A DNA stretch of 64,000 nucleotides from Maylandia zebra (taxonomy: Eukaryota > Chordata > Actinopteri > Cichliformes > Cichlidae): the NCBI RefSeq assembly GCF_041146795.1, contig NC_135170.1, forward strand, positions 21,694,033 through 21,758,032. Reading direction: 5' to 3'. A program made the position numbers and the translations under genes. The notes beneath the pieces were generated by a model. That model was given only the letters and a program-made list of their open reading frames with translations. It was not told where the DNA came from and made no database searches. The first letter of the stretch is position 1; each line of letters starts with the position of its first letter. Below, piece by piece: positions 1 through 14,100 of this stretch.

Positions 1-1152
1 AAGAGAAGGAAGATGGGCTTGAGAGGTCACCATTAAAGAAAGGTGATGGTAGAGTATATTACCCTCATGCATTATTTGCTTCACTTTTGTGCCAGTCTGA
101 CCTGGAGAAGAGAAGAGGAGCGGGAAGGGGGAAAGTAAAGATGGGGGACGAATAAGGATGGCAATAAGGGACTGTTAAACTTGTAGACGTCCTTTTGTAT
201 TCCCCATCACTTCACAATGTGCCCCTCAGGAAGGCAGGGAGAGTCTTCTGGCCATATATTACAGCTTTACTGTCAGTGACTGGACTCGCTCATTAAACCT
301 AACTTGATTGTTTTGAAGCAAAGGGAGGGATTTGTGCATCAGTGAAGGATTTGGACAGGAAAAAGAGATGATTTTCTCCTGTGTTTTTTTTGGAGGTTAT
401 AGCAGTGCTCCACATGGTGGAACATCCTCTAATCAAACTGCAGGGCAGTGGTCTGTCAGTGTTTAAACAGATCCTTTATGATGCAAACAAATTTGTCAGG
501 TGCATGTGCATAATATCTCGCTTGCACAAATGCGCAGAGAAAAAAACGACAACCCGCGTCTGCTGTAAGTGTCAACTTCACAGGTGACCTTTTGTTTCTG
601 TTAGCTGTTTGGACTTGCAGGTTGTTTGATGCTCTAAACCACCCTGAATTAAGCACTACTCCAACATCAAGGTGGCGTGGTTAGCTAGATGAAAGCAAAG
701 GGCTTGCACGGCGGGTAATACATTCAACAGGCGCATATTCACAGCTAGAAGTGAAGCAGCTGGGGAGAAGGAGTAGGCACGATGAAAGTGGATTAGCATG
801 GATTCATCATTCTCTATCACAGAAAAGGCATGAGTGCTTCATGAATCTACTCTGTATTTCCTCGCAGAAGGGCTCAGCAGTTTATTGGTTGCTATAAACA
901 CAAAGGAGCATAAAAGTGTCCAATTACTTGTCTTAGCATTTAATGGTAAACATTTTTATACCGCCTTGAAATTTAAATGCATTAAATGCATTGGTTTAAA
1001 TGCATTTAATTGATTATTTATTCTGACTCACTTCATTAAAAAAAAACAGAAGCTGGTTGGCATGTGTGGAACTGATCTGTAAGTCTTTGGTGAACCCCAC
1101 CTCCCATTTTTCTGGTTTAAGTAAGTAGATTAAAACCACTGAGAGCTTTATG
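1..1152. other. Non-coding flank, no gene recognised
   Basis: I see no open frame with a recognisable domain and no splice-site-linked exon series here. There is a short AT-rich run around 970-1010 in which the word taaatgcatt recurs in both orientations. Only short chance frames are present on both strands. Confidence 0.6.
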
Positions 1153-1757
1153 TGTCATGGCCTGGGTCTACGGACCCAGGACTCATGTATTTTAGTTATG
1201 TTCGTGTGGTGTTTTGGCTTTCTCTCCTTTTTTCCTCCTGGTGTCTCCGTGTGAGCTTCCAGACGTTTTGGTTCGCTGTGGAGACTGCAAACCCGGAAGT
1301 GTTCCTGCACTAGAGACAGCCACACCTGCCGCTCGTCCTCCTCTGCCAGCTACAACGGATTACGCCCGTCAAGGGAGCAGTATTTAAGACTGTAGCTGAG
1401 CTGAGGCTGACGCTGGATCCTTGAGTCAGAACTCGTCAGTACAGCCGTGGACTTGATATAAACCTTCGAGAAAGTAGATTCCCTGCTAACCTGTTTGTGT
1501 TACCAGGAATCTGGAGCGGTGCGTGTTTTGGAAGTCACGGTATGGGTGTTTTTGGAGTCGCCACTGTTTCACCTTTCACGAACATCTGCACTGTGTGGGA
1601 TTCAGGGAGAATCGCCACGGGACCACAGTGCCGGGATTTTGTATATAGTTGTGTGTTTTCCACCCCTGTCAATAAATCCACTGTCCTTCACTAAGAGTCT
1701 CGCGTTTGGGCCCTAATTTCTCTGCAACTCCACGGTCTGCCATCGCAGCCCGTGACA
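1153..1757 (+). mobile_element. Solo LTR of an LTR retrotransposon
   Basis: The block begins TGTCATGG and ends CCCGTGACA, so it has the TG...CA ends and short inverted termini of an LTR. It has a TATA-like word (tatttaag near 1381) and an AATAAA near 1670 in the expected U3-R order on the plus strand. No primer-binding site follows the right end and no second LTR is seen, which fits a solo LTR left by recombination. Flanking target duplications are not convincing, so the boundaries are inferred from the termini. The family (gypsy or other) cannot be assigned. Confidence 0.6.
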
Positions 1758-4644
1758 GAATGTGGCTTTAGGGCACATTTCTCTAAAGAATTAAATATTC
1801 ATGACTAAATTAACAACAGTGAAAGTTAACTTTAGGGAAACAAAACTTCTTTAAAGGCCCCCTGTGGAGTTTTTTTTAATAGCAGTAACTCTATAGACTG
1901 GTGATGTTCTGCTGACTTGGTCTCATTAAAAAAAGGCAGCATTTTAAAATTTCTAAATAGTGAAGAACTCCCACGGCCACTATTTTCTGATTCATAGGAC
2001 ACACAAAAAGAAATCACAACATTTTGCTGCAAAAGAGCGTCAAATTTCATTTAAAAAAAAACCCCCCACTGAACTGGCTTTAGATATGATTTTGAAAATA
2101 AAACATTTAATCCAGTGAATTCACTGAAAAGTCTTTTTTCATAACTACAGGCATAACTGACAATAACTTTGGAGAAGTCTTACTGTCCCACCTACTACTG
2201 TTTGTTACCGTGTCTTCTAAAGTCTCTCTCAACTGTGTCTCCATGCTCACGAAGTGTAAAGTATTGAAGCCACAATAGCACTACAACATTATACATCTAT
2301 AGAGTCTATGTGAGCATCATGTTCTGTATGCCCGTGCAGAGATTAGCTGCCCACACACCCAGTGTTGTGTGTTGCCAGGTTGTGTCATAGATGGTTCTAA
2401 ATTATATAGTGTTGATTGCGCTTCATAGTCATAGTTCAAGCACAAAGAACAAGGATTTATTTATATTTGTCAGGCTGCTGGAAACTTGATCCAACATTTA
2501 GAGTTTAGTTTGCATTCATGATTCCTTTTGCTGCATTTTGAAGATGCTTAAAGTTCAAGTTTTTATTCCTGTTTATGTCTCTGAGTTTATTTGTAATTTC
2601 TGGTTTATGTTCTCTTGTTTATTGGGTTCCCTTTGTGCCTTTGCCTTCGTCTATCTGTCCCTCGCTCCTTCTCTGTTCGCTCGCTCCCTCGCTCTCCGGG
2701 TCCTAGTCACGTCCTTGTGTTTTGTCTCCCTATTCTGTTCCTCTCCTTGTCTTTCATTCCATGTCTCCCCTGTCTGTCATATGCATCGAACCCCAGTGTG
2801 AAGCCCGTTTGTCTCTGTCTGCATCTCATTGTGTTTCCTGTTTTATTTTGACAGTCTCTTGTCCTGTGTTCAGTTTTGCTTCCCCTGTCTCGTTATATCT
2901 ATTCGTCTCAGCTGTGTCTCTATTTTGACCCTTGTGTACGTATATATTGTGTCAGTTATCCATTATGCCTTGTCAGGTTGTCTGTTAATCCTCCTTTGTG
3001 TCTTCAAGTTGTTCCAGGTTACTGTTCAAGAGTTAGTTTTCCCAGTTTATGATTCATGATTAGTTTTTGGTATAGTTGGTTTTCTCATTCGTTTACATTT
3101 TTGTAAAATTATTTTTCTTTGTCAGCTAATGGTAAATATTTGGACGATAATACTGATTATGATAACGTTTTGAATTCTTCAACCAGGAGGGAGTAGAGAA
3201 AAGGATATGAAAGAATAAAAGCCATGACACAGTCATGAAAAGGTTTGTTTTAATCGGGTCCAGTTTGTCTCGTTAAACGCTCTTTTTCTTTTTGTTCCTG
3301 GTCTCTGCTTGCCTTTCTATAAAAGTTCCCACTAGTACAGAGCACACCTTATCGTGACTGTGTGGGTGTGTTTTGATCAGATTTATTTGACCTGGAAGTG
3401 TATTTGTCAAAACACGGAGATTCAAATGCTGCAAAATCCAGATTACCAGATGAGCACAGCTGGATCGGCACAAACGTGCATAAATCTCTCACGTGAAACA
3501 GCTACAGCTGATAAGTTTTGCGTTCAGGCGTCTCATAAGATGACTGATGCAAAAAAAATGTTTTTTAGGGCCTTTCAGGTTGGAAAAATTACCTTATTTC
3601 CTCCAGTCTGTACCATATATTCTGTAACACCTTCTTCAATACATTTCCTGGAACAATTCAGCTGATTTGCTCCAGTCACTTTGTTCTCTGAATACAAACC
3701 TTTTTAAAGCTTCATCATCCCACTATATAATTTTACCACAATCAAGACATGATTTGCCACCTCCTGCAGTCAAAAAGACTCACAGGTGTGTGACACTCCT
3801 GTGACTGTAAACTACTACTGATGTCCCTAATCGTGCTCATCTGTGTGACGAACCTCGTCAGATGAGTCACAAGACGGAGTGCTGTTGTTTGTCTTTGTGT
3901 TTCATTTAACTCAGGTCCAAACACACACTTACAGCAGTTATTGCTCAGTAAGGAGGATGAGTTGAGTATTTTAGAGAGCGCCTGGAGCAGTGACAGACGC
4001 CTACATCACAGACAGATATAATAACAATATAATGCAATCCAATTTGATGTCTCTCTGAAGAAAATATCAGAAACACCCACGTTTGTGCTGTAACACCTGT
4101 GTGTTAGGAGGAAATGCAATGCAGCCCTGTACAACGTTATTAAAACCTCAACACTGAGTTTGTTTAGTACTGGTTTTTGCAAGGATGACTGTGCTGAACT
4201 GTTACTGCTGTTATGCAGACTCCTCCGCTGACCTCTCTAAATACACCTTATATTACCATAAAGGTTTGATTTAAACCTTTAAAAAGCTTTTCATGGTGCG
4301 TACTGCCTAAGTGGTCATGCTTAGAGCGTTAATAGGCACTGAAAAGCTTATCTGAAGAAGCACAAACTGAAGAGGGCTTCATCAGGGTGATATGGAAAAG
4401 TACAATGTGGCACGAACTCAAAAATATTTTGCTCAGCAAATAAATGATATTCGCAAATTTTATTTGTATTATTAAATTAGGTTAGAGAGCTTATTAGTGA
4501 TTGCTTTCTGCTCTGAATTTACATTGTAAAAGTTCCCTTTAAATGTTGTAGTGTGTAGATTTTTCACTCTAATGTGAAACGATTTCTCTAACTCTGGAGG
4601 GTTTGAGGCCATTTAGAAAATTTAAGCAGGTAAAATGCTGACTG
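1758..4644. other. Non-coding stretch with pyrimidine-rich block
   Basis: No gene is recognised. Apart from the pyrimidine-rich block listed separately, this is ordinary AT-leaning intergenic sequence with only short chance frames. Confidence 0.5.
2538..3290 (+). repeat. Pyrimidine-rich interspersed repeat, unclassified
   Basis: A 500-base T/C-rich tract dominated by the words tgtctc, cctgt and ctcgct is followed by an AT-rich tail with aataaaagcc near 3215. Several overlapping frames run through the tract on the plus strand, but they encode only Leu/Ser/Cys/Phe-rich low-complexity peptides, as expected of a biased tract. It resembles interspersed blocks common in percomorph genomes. The family is not identified and the limits are approximate. 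Confidence 0.35.
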
Positions 4645-5637
4645 CACTCACCGGCCAACTGCTTGTTAATGTAGATATCTAATGAGCCAATCAGAAGGCA
4701 GCAACTCATGGCATTTAGGCATGTAGACGCGGTCAAGATGACCGGCAAAAGGTCAAACTGAGCATTAGAATGGGGAAGAAAAGGGATTCACCTGACTTTG
4801 AATGTGGTGCCAGAAATTAATGCCAGTGGAGCTGGTTGGAGTATTCTTTGAAACTGCTGATCTACTGAGATTTTCGGTTTACAGAGAACGGTCCAGAAAA
4901 GAGAAGATATCCAGTGAGCAGCATTCTCTGGATGAAAATGCCTTGGTGATGCCAGAGGTCAAACTTTTTTGATAGGAAGGCAACAGTAACTCAAATGGCC
5001 ACTTGTTACATCAAAGCTGTGCAGAAGAACATCTCTGAATACACAGGACACCAGATCTTGAAGCAAATGAGCTTCAGCAGCAGAAGACCACATCGGGTGC
5101 CGCTCCTGTCACCTAAGAACAAGAAACCGTGACTAGAATACACACAAAAGCAACAAAACTGGAAAATACAAGATTGGAAAAACATCGTCTGGTTTGATAA
5201 ATCTTGATTTTTGCTGCAACATTCGGATGGTAGCATCAGAATTTGGCGTCAGAGTGGTATGTAGCAGCTTTTCTGCGTCTTGCTTAGTACAAACTGAGCA
5301 TTGCTGAGACACCACAGCCTACCTGAGTATTGTTGCTGACCATGTCATAGAGCTGAAAACACCCCAAACTGCTTTCTTAAACATGGCAGTGAGTTCACTG
5401 TACTTGAATGGCCTCCACAGTCACCACATGTGAATCTAGGAGAACCCGTTTGGGCTGTTTTGGAACAGGAGATTCACATAATAGATGTGAAGCTGACAAA
5501 TCTGCAGCAACTGTGATGCTGTCATTTCATTATGGAGCAAAATCTTAGAGGAATGTTTCCAGGACCTTCTTTAATCTGTGCAATGAAGAATTAAGGCAAC
5601 CCTGAAAGCAAAAGAAGGGGTAACCCAGTGTACCTAC
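4645..5637 (+). mobile_element. Degenerate Tc1/mariner transposon
   Basis: The left end carries the terminal word cactcaccggccaac, and the body follows the layout of a common fish Tc1-like element whose ends read 'accggccac...'. Recognisable transposase-coding segments lie at about 4770-4870 (helix-turn-helix region) and 5190-5260 (the first catalytic Asp region, which reads FDKS then a stop instead of an intact DES-type motif). Internal deletions and stop codons leave no usable transposase. The right terminus is eroded and was placed by comparison with the usual element end. It is an inactive fossil. Confidence 0.75.
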
Positions 5638-7036
5638 TGTAGCACAGTGTAGCTGTTAACCAGATAGGTGTATTATATATATAGCACAGTGTGTAATGGA
5701 CACAGTATACCAAATTAAAATAAATAAATTAAAAAGGTAATTAATTACAAGTGAGATTTTATTCTAATATAAAAACAAAACAAATCTATGACTATAAACA
5801 CTTTTACTGCCGTGACATTCATGGTCTATTTCCTTATACTGTTTAGAGGCATTTGCAATAGATTTTCCACATATGTAAAATACAGTAAAAGTAGAATTTC
5901 CCGAAAAGCAAGTTTCAAGTGAAATAATCATGAACACAGTTGAAGATTTGCCCACCATTACTCTGCTTTGAAGTACACTTGAGTGCACTAAGATTTTAAT
6001 ATGGGATATATTTTCACTGGGTTAAAAGTCAAGCCTCTGAAGCATCAGTGCAGCATTTACTTTTTAAATGCTGCAAAAACATCACCTATGATCAACAGCA
6101 TATATGGTTTTCCATCAAACATTTGAACAGGCGCTTTAAATTATGTTTTTACAGCTGCCGGCTTGGGTCTGCACTCCATCTTCATCCTCCTTGATCTCAG
6201 AGCTTCGTGTGGCACCATCAATCACATCCAATTACATTTAAAGTCTCACAGATTTTCAGGAAGCCTCGCTCCTAAGTGGTCCTATGTCTCACATCTATGC
6301 CGTGAGCTTTACGTCAATGTGGGCGGCTTAAGAAAAACAATTGGATTTCTTGAAATCTCAAACCTCTGTAAATCAAAGTTCCCCCTAACTACAGCCCAGA
6401 AACATCGTCTCTGTAAAATCAAAACAGATCAAAGAATTTTCATCCTATATTTACAAGATATTTCTTTTAATGACTGAAATGTTTCTTTGAAGCCTGAACT
6501 TTTCATTGCTGACTAATATCATTAACACTGCTCTACTCTGTTCACATGTCCCAGAGAGCCAGCACGCACAAAACCCGTTGACTGACTGAAGCAGCTAAGT
6601 GGAATTTAGCCATCAAACTGTAAATGATAAAATTAGAAGTTTGACAGCCCCTGATTACAAGGATTTGCTGCTTGAAATGAGAAGAAATTGCATGAAAGTT
6701 TTCACAGTATTATGTGAACTTGAATGACAGACAGACAAGGAAATTGGATAAAATAATGTGCCAGGGTTTGATTTAATTTTTCTCAATTTGTCTTCACTCA
6801 GGCTGAAATTTTGAATGAAATCCCTTCAATGTATGTGAGATGCATTCTCTGAAACAACCACAGAAACTGTTGTAATGTTAAAATCAGCCTTTCGTGTGGT
6901 TTTTGGATGATGTCTAATCTCTGTCTTGGATATATAGATGAACATATACACTTGATTAGATACAGATTGCTAATCTGGGTTGCACCAGTACTGCATTACT
7001 TTTAACAAAAGTAATGAGATTTCTTCTTTGACTGAG
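5638..7036. other. Non-coding stretch, mostly featureless
   Basis: AT-rich sequence without a recognisable gene. The only coding trace is the LINE reverse-transcriptase fragment at about 6160-6330, listed separately. Confidence 0.5.
6160..6330 (+). pseudogene. Degenerate LINE reverse-transcriptase fragment
   Basis: One plus-strand frame reads HSIFILLDLRASCGTINH and continues to SGSLAPKWSYVS. This follows the RT core pattern of L2/Rex-type LINEs: a leucine-rich strand, the [12 protein letters not shown] catalytic block (the D in FDT replaced here), then a conserved SGTALxWF-type block. About 55 codons are alignable; the flanks are not. It is an old, non-functional fragment. Confidence 0.4.
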
Positions 7037-9436
7037 AATTCAATTCAATTCAATTTTATTTATATAGCGCCAAATCACAACAAAAGTCGCCTCAAGGCGC
7101 TTCATAGATACAGAGAAAAACCCAACAATCATATGACCCCCTATGAGCAAGCACTTTGGCGACAGTGGGAAGGAAAAACTCCCTTTTAACAGGAAGAAAC
7201 CTCCGGCAGAACCAGGCTCAGGGAGGGGCGGCCATCTGCTGCGACCGGTTAGGGTGAGAGAAGGAAGACAGGATAAAAGACATGCTGTGGAAGAGAGACA
7301 GAGGTTAATAACAGATATGATTCAATGCAGAGAGGTCTATTAACACATAGTGAGTGAGAAAGGTGACTGGAAAGGAAAAACTCAATGCATCATGGGAATC
7401 CCCCGGCAGCCTAAGTCTATTGCAGCATAACTAAGGGAGGATTCAGGGTCACCTGGTCCAGCCCTAACTATATGCTTTAGCAAAAAGGAAAGTTTTAAGC
7501 CTAATCTTGAAAGTAGAGATAGTGTCTGTCTCCCGAATCCAAACTGGAAGCTGGTCCCACAGAAGAGGGGCCTGAAAACTGAAGGCTCTCCCTCCCATTC
7601 TACTTTTAAATACTCTAGGAACAACAAGTAGGCCTGCAGAGCGAGAGCGAAGTGCTCTAATAGGGTGATATGGTACTACAAGGTCATTAAGATAAGATGG
7701 GGCCTGATTATTTAAGGCACATTATTTATTTATGTGAGGAGCAGGTTTTTGAATTCAATTCTGGAGTTAACAGGAAGCCAGTGAAGGGAAGCCAAAACAG
7801 GAGAAATATGCTCTCTCTTTCTAGTCTCTGTCAGTACTCTTGCTGCAGCATTTTGGATTAGCTGAAGGCTTTTCAGTGAGTTTTTTGGACATCCTGATAA
7901 TAATGAATTACAGTAGTCCAGCCTGGAAGTAATAAATGCATGAACTAGTTTTTCAGCGTCACTCTGAGACAGGATATTTCTAATTTTAGAGATGTTGCGC
8001 AAATGGAAGAACGCAGTCTTACATATTTGTTTAATATGTGCGTTGAAGGACATGTCCTGGTCAAAAATGACTCCAAGGTTCCTCACAGCGTTACTGGAGG
8101 CCAAGGTAATGCCATCCAGAGTAAGAATCTGGTTAGATACCATTTTTCTAAGCTTTTCAGGGCCGAGTACAATAACCTCAGTTTGATCTGAATTAAGAAG
8201 CAGAAAGTTAGCGGCCATCCAGGTCTTTATGTCTTTAAGACATTCCTGCAGTTTAACTAATTGGTGTGTGTTATCTGGCTTCATGGACAGATAGAGCTGG
8301 GTGTCATCTTCATAGCAGTGAAAATGTATGCTATGTCTTCTAATGATACTGCCTAAGGGAAGCATGTATAATGTAAACAGAATTGGTCCTAGCACTGAAC
8401 CCTGTGGAACTCCATAATTAACCTCAGTGTGTGAAGAGGACTCTCCATTTACATGCACAAACTGGAGTCTATTAGATAGATATGATTCAAACCACTGCAG
8501 CACAGTACCTGTAATACCTACAGCATGTTCTAATCGCTCTAATAGGATATTATGGTCGACAGTATCAAATGCTGCACTAAGGTCTAGCAGGACAAGCACA
8601 GAGATCAGTCCACTGTCAGAGGCCATAAGAAGATCATTTGTAACCTTCACTAAAGCTGTTTCTGTGCTGTGATGAGCTCTGAAACCTGACTGAAACTCTT
8701 CAAATAAACCATTCCTCTGCAGATGATCTGTTAGCTGTTTGACAACTACTCTTTCAAGGATTTTTGATATGAAAGGAAGGTTGGAGATTGGCCTATAATT
8801 AGCTAAGACTGCTGGGTCTAGAGATTGGCTTTTTGAGTAAAGGTTTAACTACAGCTAGCTTGAAGGCCTGTGGTACATAGCCGATCATTAGAGATAGGTT
8901 GATCATATTTAAGATCGAAGAATTAATTAATGGCAGGACTTCTTTGAGAAGTTTTGTAGGAATGGGGTCTAAAAGACACGTTGATGGCTTGGAGGAAGTA
9001 ATTATTGAAGTTAACTCAGAAAGATCAATTGGACAAAAAGAGTCTAACTTAACATCGATGGTACTAAGAGTAGCTGTAGATAATGTTACATCTGTGGGAT
9101 GATTGCTGGTAATTTTTTCTCTAATGATAAAAATTTTATTTGTGAAGAAGTTCATGACGTCATTACTAGTTAACGTTAAAGGGATGGTTGGCTTAAAAGA
9201 GCTCTGACTTTTTGTCAGCCTGGCTACAGAGCTGAAGAGAAACCTGGGGTTGTTCTTATTTTCTTCAATCAGTGATGAATAGTAAGATGTTCTGGCTTTG
9301 CGGAGGGCTTTCTTATAAAGCAGCAAACTATTTCTCCAGGCTAAATGATGATCCTCTAAATTTGTGACACGCCATTTCCTCTCCAGATTACGAGTCATCT
9401 GCTTTAGGGTACGTGTTTAAAAATTATACCACGGAG
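7037..9436 (-). mobile_element. L2-clade LINE, 5'-truncated and decayed
   Basis: Minus-strand non-LTR retrotransposon. Frames at 9398-8799 and 8650-7730 together cover the linker and reverse transcriptase. Visible RT motifs include [24 protein letters not shown] and the catalytic block as YEDD, where YADD is usual. A third frame near 7627-7382 carries the C-terminal tail, which runs in one frame with the RT in the sibling copy at 26.6-27.2 kb, so this copy has frameshifts. The 3' end at 7037 has the typical gcgctatataaat word followed by attgaattg repeats. The 5' end is missing, as is usual for LINE insertions. Confidence 0.85.
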
Positions 9437-10896
9437 TCAATGTGTGCACAAATACAAGCTTCAAATAAATAGGGACAAGATGTCGTTCATTTCTAATGAT
9501 TGTTGCTTACAGCGTTCACAAAATGCGATTTGATGCACTTGACATGATTTTAATTCATTATCAAGGAAAATGAGAAAGAGCAAAAATAGCAACTTCATAA
9601 TTATTTGTCATTCAATGGATATTAGCCTCATATTAATGTATTCTTTTTTAATATTATTGTTGTTGTTAATACCAAGGATACAACTGAATGCCCACGTGAG
9701 CACACGCAGCCACAATCGGCAGCATCCGACAGGCTCATCCATCTTTATTACTGCAGCAACAGCCTGCTCACACTTGCCATGTGAATACACAGACTCTGTG
9801 TTTTTTCCTCGTCCTTCCATGTTTCCCTCCTTATTTCCTCATTTTTGAAGCATAAGCTTCACATGGGTAAGAGTGGACAGCACATTTATCAAAAAGACAG
9901 ACTTTATCTTAGTGTGCAGATGAAAAGCGCAGTCCCCTCAGATCGTAAAATTCAATCCCGTGTGGATTTATTGAGAGACCACTCGCAGGTTGTTTCCATG
10001 AAACAAACGCGCCGTTTCTTTTGTGCAGCTGCTTTTAATGTGACTGTTATGCAGGGAATGTGAAATGTGAGCATTATTTTTCTAATTGGCTTTTCGTGAG
10101 CTCTGTGAATTGATGATTGGTAGACTGTGAATATGAGCAAGTCAGAGATTGGTTTACTGCCTGTGGATCGAACCAGGGGGAGTTTGGAAGATGACACAAT
10201 TGTGTTGCTTTGTCTTCAGTCAGAGGTGATTATGGTCTGATAAAATAACATCTTCTCCTGCTCCGTTTCTCACTTATACTGACGCTGACAGGAACAAAGT
10301 GTTGGATGACTCAGGGCAGCTGTCAGAAGACTTTAATTGGGCACGCACACACTCACACTCACTCACACAGCATCATCATCACTCCAGAGGGCATGACACT
10401 GACTCACAATCACTGTCTAGAGGTTTACACCCTTAGAATGTACTGATTTACATTATGAGGACTGGCTTTCCATTCCATCAATAACATATATCTGCACACG
10501 CACACACACACGCACACACACACAAATCCCTCCTCTCGCTGTATGAGCTTGTGAGCAACCCCCTGGACTGCTTCCGATGAGCTTCTGCTTTGTTAGTGCA
10601 GTGTAAGTAGCAACATGATAACATCTACCCAGCTCTGCAGTATTTTCTAAATGCTTTAAACCACACTGATTGTAGTTCCCATAATTTTAATGGTACACAG
10701 CTGGATTTGAAACTCTAGATTTATGCACCGTTGCACAAACCGGGGAGAAATGCTGTCCTGAATCAGTGTTACACGCTGGCTCTACCACCACAGTAAGTGA
10801 TAAATGGGCTAAAATAAGCAGTGCAAAGTGTTTCATATGGAAATGGGAAAAATGTGAACCGCTGTTTTAAACGTCAGTAACTTCTGTTCATCTGTT
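9437..10896. other. Non-coding stretch
   Basis: No gene or transposon is recognised. The only distinct element is the CA microsatellite at 10493-10525. Confidence 0.5.
10493..10525. repeat. CA/CG dinucleotide microsatellite
   Basis: A run of CA units with two CG interruptions, directly visible. It is a simple repeat with no associated gene. Confidence 0.9.
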
Positions 10897-11160
10897 GCAG
10901 CAGAAATCGAGACTCATCAGCCCAGACAACTTTTTTGTAGCCTCAGTTTCTTCAGCACCATGGACCTCATCTGCTTCAAGGTTTGACATGTTGTGTGACC
11001 ACCTCTGCCATCAACAAGGCATTTTCACCTCTGCCTCCGGCCATTCTTTGTAAGCCCTAGAGATGGTTCTGTGGGAAAATCCCATTAGAGCAGCAATTTC
11101 TGGTACTCAGTGCAGCCCACCTGGTACCAACCAATTGAACAGCTGTACCTAATAAAGTAA
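10897..11160 (-). mobile_element. Tc1/mariner fragment, 5' part
   Basis: Minus-strand remnant of the same Tc1 family as at 4645 and 38765. It reads from the first catalytic Asp block (the reverse complement of gcagaaatcgagactcatc encodes a DESRF-type motif) through the helix-turn-helix region to an eroded end (gtacctaataaag near 11143). About three quarters of the expected length in between is deleted or diverged. Confidence 0.65.
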
Positions 11161-14100
11161 TAAGTAAGTAATAAACCAATGGGTGTACATTCTAGCAACT
11201 ATTTAAAAAGAATAGCTCTACTTAAAAGGTACTTATTTTGCTTTCCTTATTTCCTCATATATTCTCTTACACTGGCCTCAGCAACCCAGTAGGCAACAAA
11301 ATGGCCAAAATCTGAAATATTAACCTCAAAATTTGTATTACTAGTTGCTGTGCAGTAAGTCAGACTCTAGAGTGCTCTAAAGGCTTCAGACAGTTTTTAT
11401 AGTCTGGATCTTTATGATGCCTATTAGTTTAAAACATTTCCCTAGTTTTGCATGTTCAGCTAGAACGACTAAAAAGTCTATTAGAAAGTCAGCGTTAGTC
11501 ATATTAGAAATTTTGTTCTGATAAATCACTAAAAAGACTAAAAACACATATCCAGAAGAAGTATTTTATTAACACAGTTTCTTAACTGTATTTATTTTGA
11601 GTATCTTAATTTAGAGTTTTAATTTGAATAGTAATGATAGTAATGGATCCTTTTTGGGTTTCAGCTTAAAATTAGTAAAAAATAACATGATTATGTGATT
11701 ACCTAAAAAAATAATAATGGGCATTTATCAATAAAAAAACATCTGATCTTTCAAGACTTCTACAGTTTCTGCATTAGTGCAGTTAAGCCTTTTGTGTTTC
11801 TGTTATGGATGTACATCTGTGTAGTAACATCCTTGGTGTTAACTAATGTATGATTTTATTAGTAGACAAAAAAAAAGACACACTTCACCTTCAGCTCTGT
11901 GTCTCAACACTTAGACATACTGCTCTTTATTTATTTAATCAAAAATATGTGCCAATACTTTTCTGCATACTTTCTCACAGCACAGTAATACATAGTCCTT
12001 ATACAGTCAATACATTCATTAAGAGGAGGAAAAAAGTGGATTTATGCAAGCCTATAATCACTCCAATACAATCAAAAAACACTGATTTGAAATACTGCCA
12101 CGGAGGAAGGTAAAAGACTGCTCGAAAAAGTCATTGTGTAGAAAATCGCTATCAGAAAAATACCAACAAAAAATGCCAGAAGCGTCATGAGTACATTAAT
12201 ACATCATTAGAATAGTGTGCTGCATTTAATGACTGAGTATAAATACATATTCGATCTTATACATTACAAGTCCTATGGCACAAACACTTTTAAAGCTCCT
12301 TTCTGTCTAATATAAACTTTATTTACACACACATTTGTGCACACACAATTGTGCAAACACACACGCGCGCACACGCACACACACACACGCTGCAGAGCTG
12401 AGCAGGTAGAGAGAGACAGAGAGGAAATGGAGCAGAGAAAGATGCGTGAAAGAGAAAATACAATTTTCCCCTCTGATTGATTTATGTTTAGTTATCTTTT
12501 TAATATCTGGCTGCAGAAAATATAGATCCCGGGCACTTTCTTTTTTCTCCCCCTCATAATAGGGAATATTTCTTGGCACTGACCACCCTCACACACCAAC
12601 ACCTTCTCCCAGCAGCCTCACGTGGGGGAATATGGGACACCTGCATGTGACGCCCCCCCCCCAACAAACACACACACACATCCATCCCTCCGTTTTGATT
12701 TCGCAGCATATCTGCCTCTCTCCCTGGAGGCCGTGACAATGAGCCGCTGGTTGTCGCATAAAATGTCACATTAACATTGGCGAAACACTGAATGGGGTTA
12801 ACACGCCAAATGAATGTCATGGCAACACTGATCTGGGTTGAGCTCCGTACACTGATGCTGAGGCAAATTTTTTGAAATTGCACTTTCCTAGTGATCGCAT
12901 GTTGGCCATTAGGCAACGCTGATTAGAACCGAGGCACATATTTCATGGCGTTTACATTCGATCAAGTCTGACATCCTGCTGCTGAGCGTGGCTTTCAGTA
13001 TCCACTGGTTTCGGCTCAAGGCCCCTAAATTTCCTGGTGAAAAAGATGGAGCGATACGCTGTGCACGAGGCATAAAAGGCTCCAAGGTAATCAGTTAACA
13101 ATTAATGAGGACACCTGAGAAATTAACTTTGAGCAAGTCCTTTTGCAAGCAAAGAGGGATGAGTAGGAGGAGTAAAGGAGGTGAGGAGCAGATGGCTCAT
13201 TTGTTTGTTTTTCTGTTTGTTTGCATTCAGGGGGAAAAAAATCAATTTGTGTGGGAAAAAAAGAAATTGGAAACGAGAATGGACGGGCAATGTACCGAGA
13301 AGGCGGGAGGGTTGGAAGTTGGGAAATTGGGTTTACTCTGGTAAAAGAAATCTTTGATGGCAAAAGAAATTGGAAAGACTTGTATTGTATAAGCCCATAG
13401 CTGGAATTTGTACAACTGCAGCACTTGAAAATGTTTTTAGCACAAAAGAAATGGAGGTTTTGGACACAGTTTTATCTTTCTGTGAGGAGTTCAGCCAGTT
13501 CACTGGTGGAATGAGGATTTCTTAATAAATGAGTTGGACTAAACTCATTATCTCTCATTTCCTCATCACCTATAGACACTCCAGGGCCCTATGATAGTTC
13601 AGAAATTTGATTTGGTTTATCTGTGACATCATCAATTCTTGTGAAAACATACCCTCCCTTTCATGTAAAATGTAACCAAATGCATACCAAAGCCCAGTTT
13701 GGTGCCACCTGGGGTAAGTGGGCCCAGCAGATGTGCAAGTTAATATTCGTCAGCTATAAATGGGTGGATATGCTCATTTTAACATAATATGTACTGTTAT
13801 ATTGTGTTGGAAATGTGTAAGCTTATTTGACTATCAAAAAACAAACGTTACATTACTTCAAAGTCTATTTGCCAGAATGATGGTAAGTTTTATTTGATGG
13901 GAAAATATCTTCTTATGCCACTTTTATTGTCTCACCAAAGAAAGTTCAAGACTGATTTAATCATAAATGCACTATAAATGCATATTTTTTAAAATAATTT
14001 TCAGAATGGGCATAGGAAAATTATATAAAAAACATTTATATATTTTTTTAATGTTTACAAGTGCACTCCAACACCAGCTATAACACAACATTTAAAAACT

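Noticed and set aside
2538..3059. Cluster of overlapping Leu/Ser/Cys-rich frames
   Set aside because: The underlying DNA is a pyrimidine-rich repeat, and several frames are open at once because of base bias.
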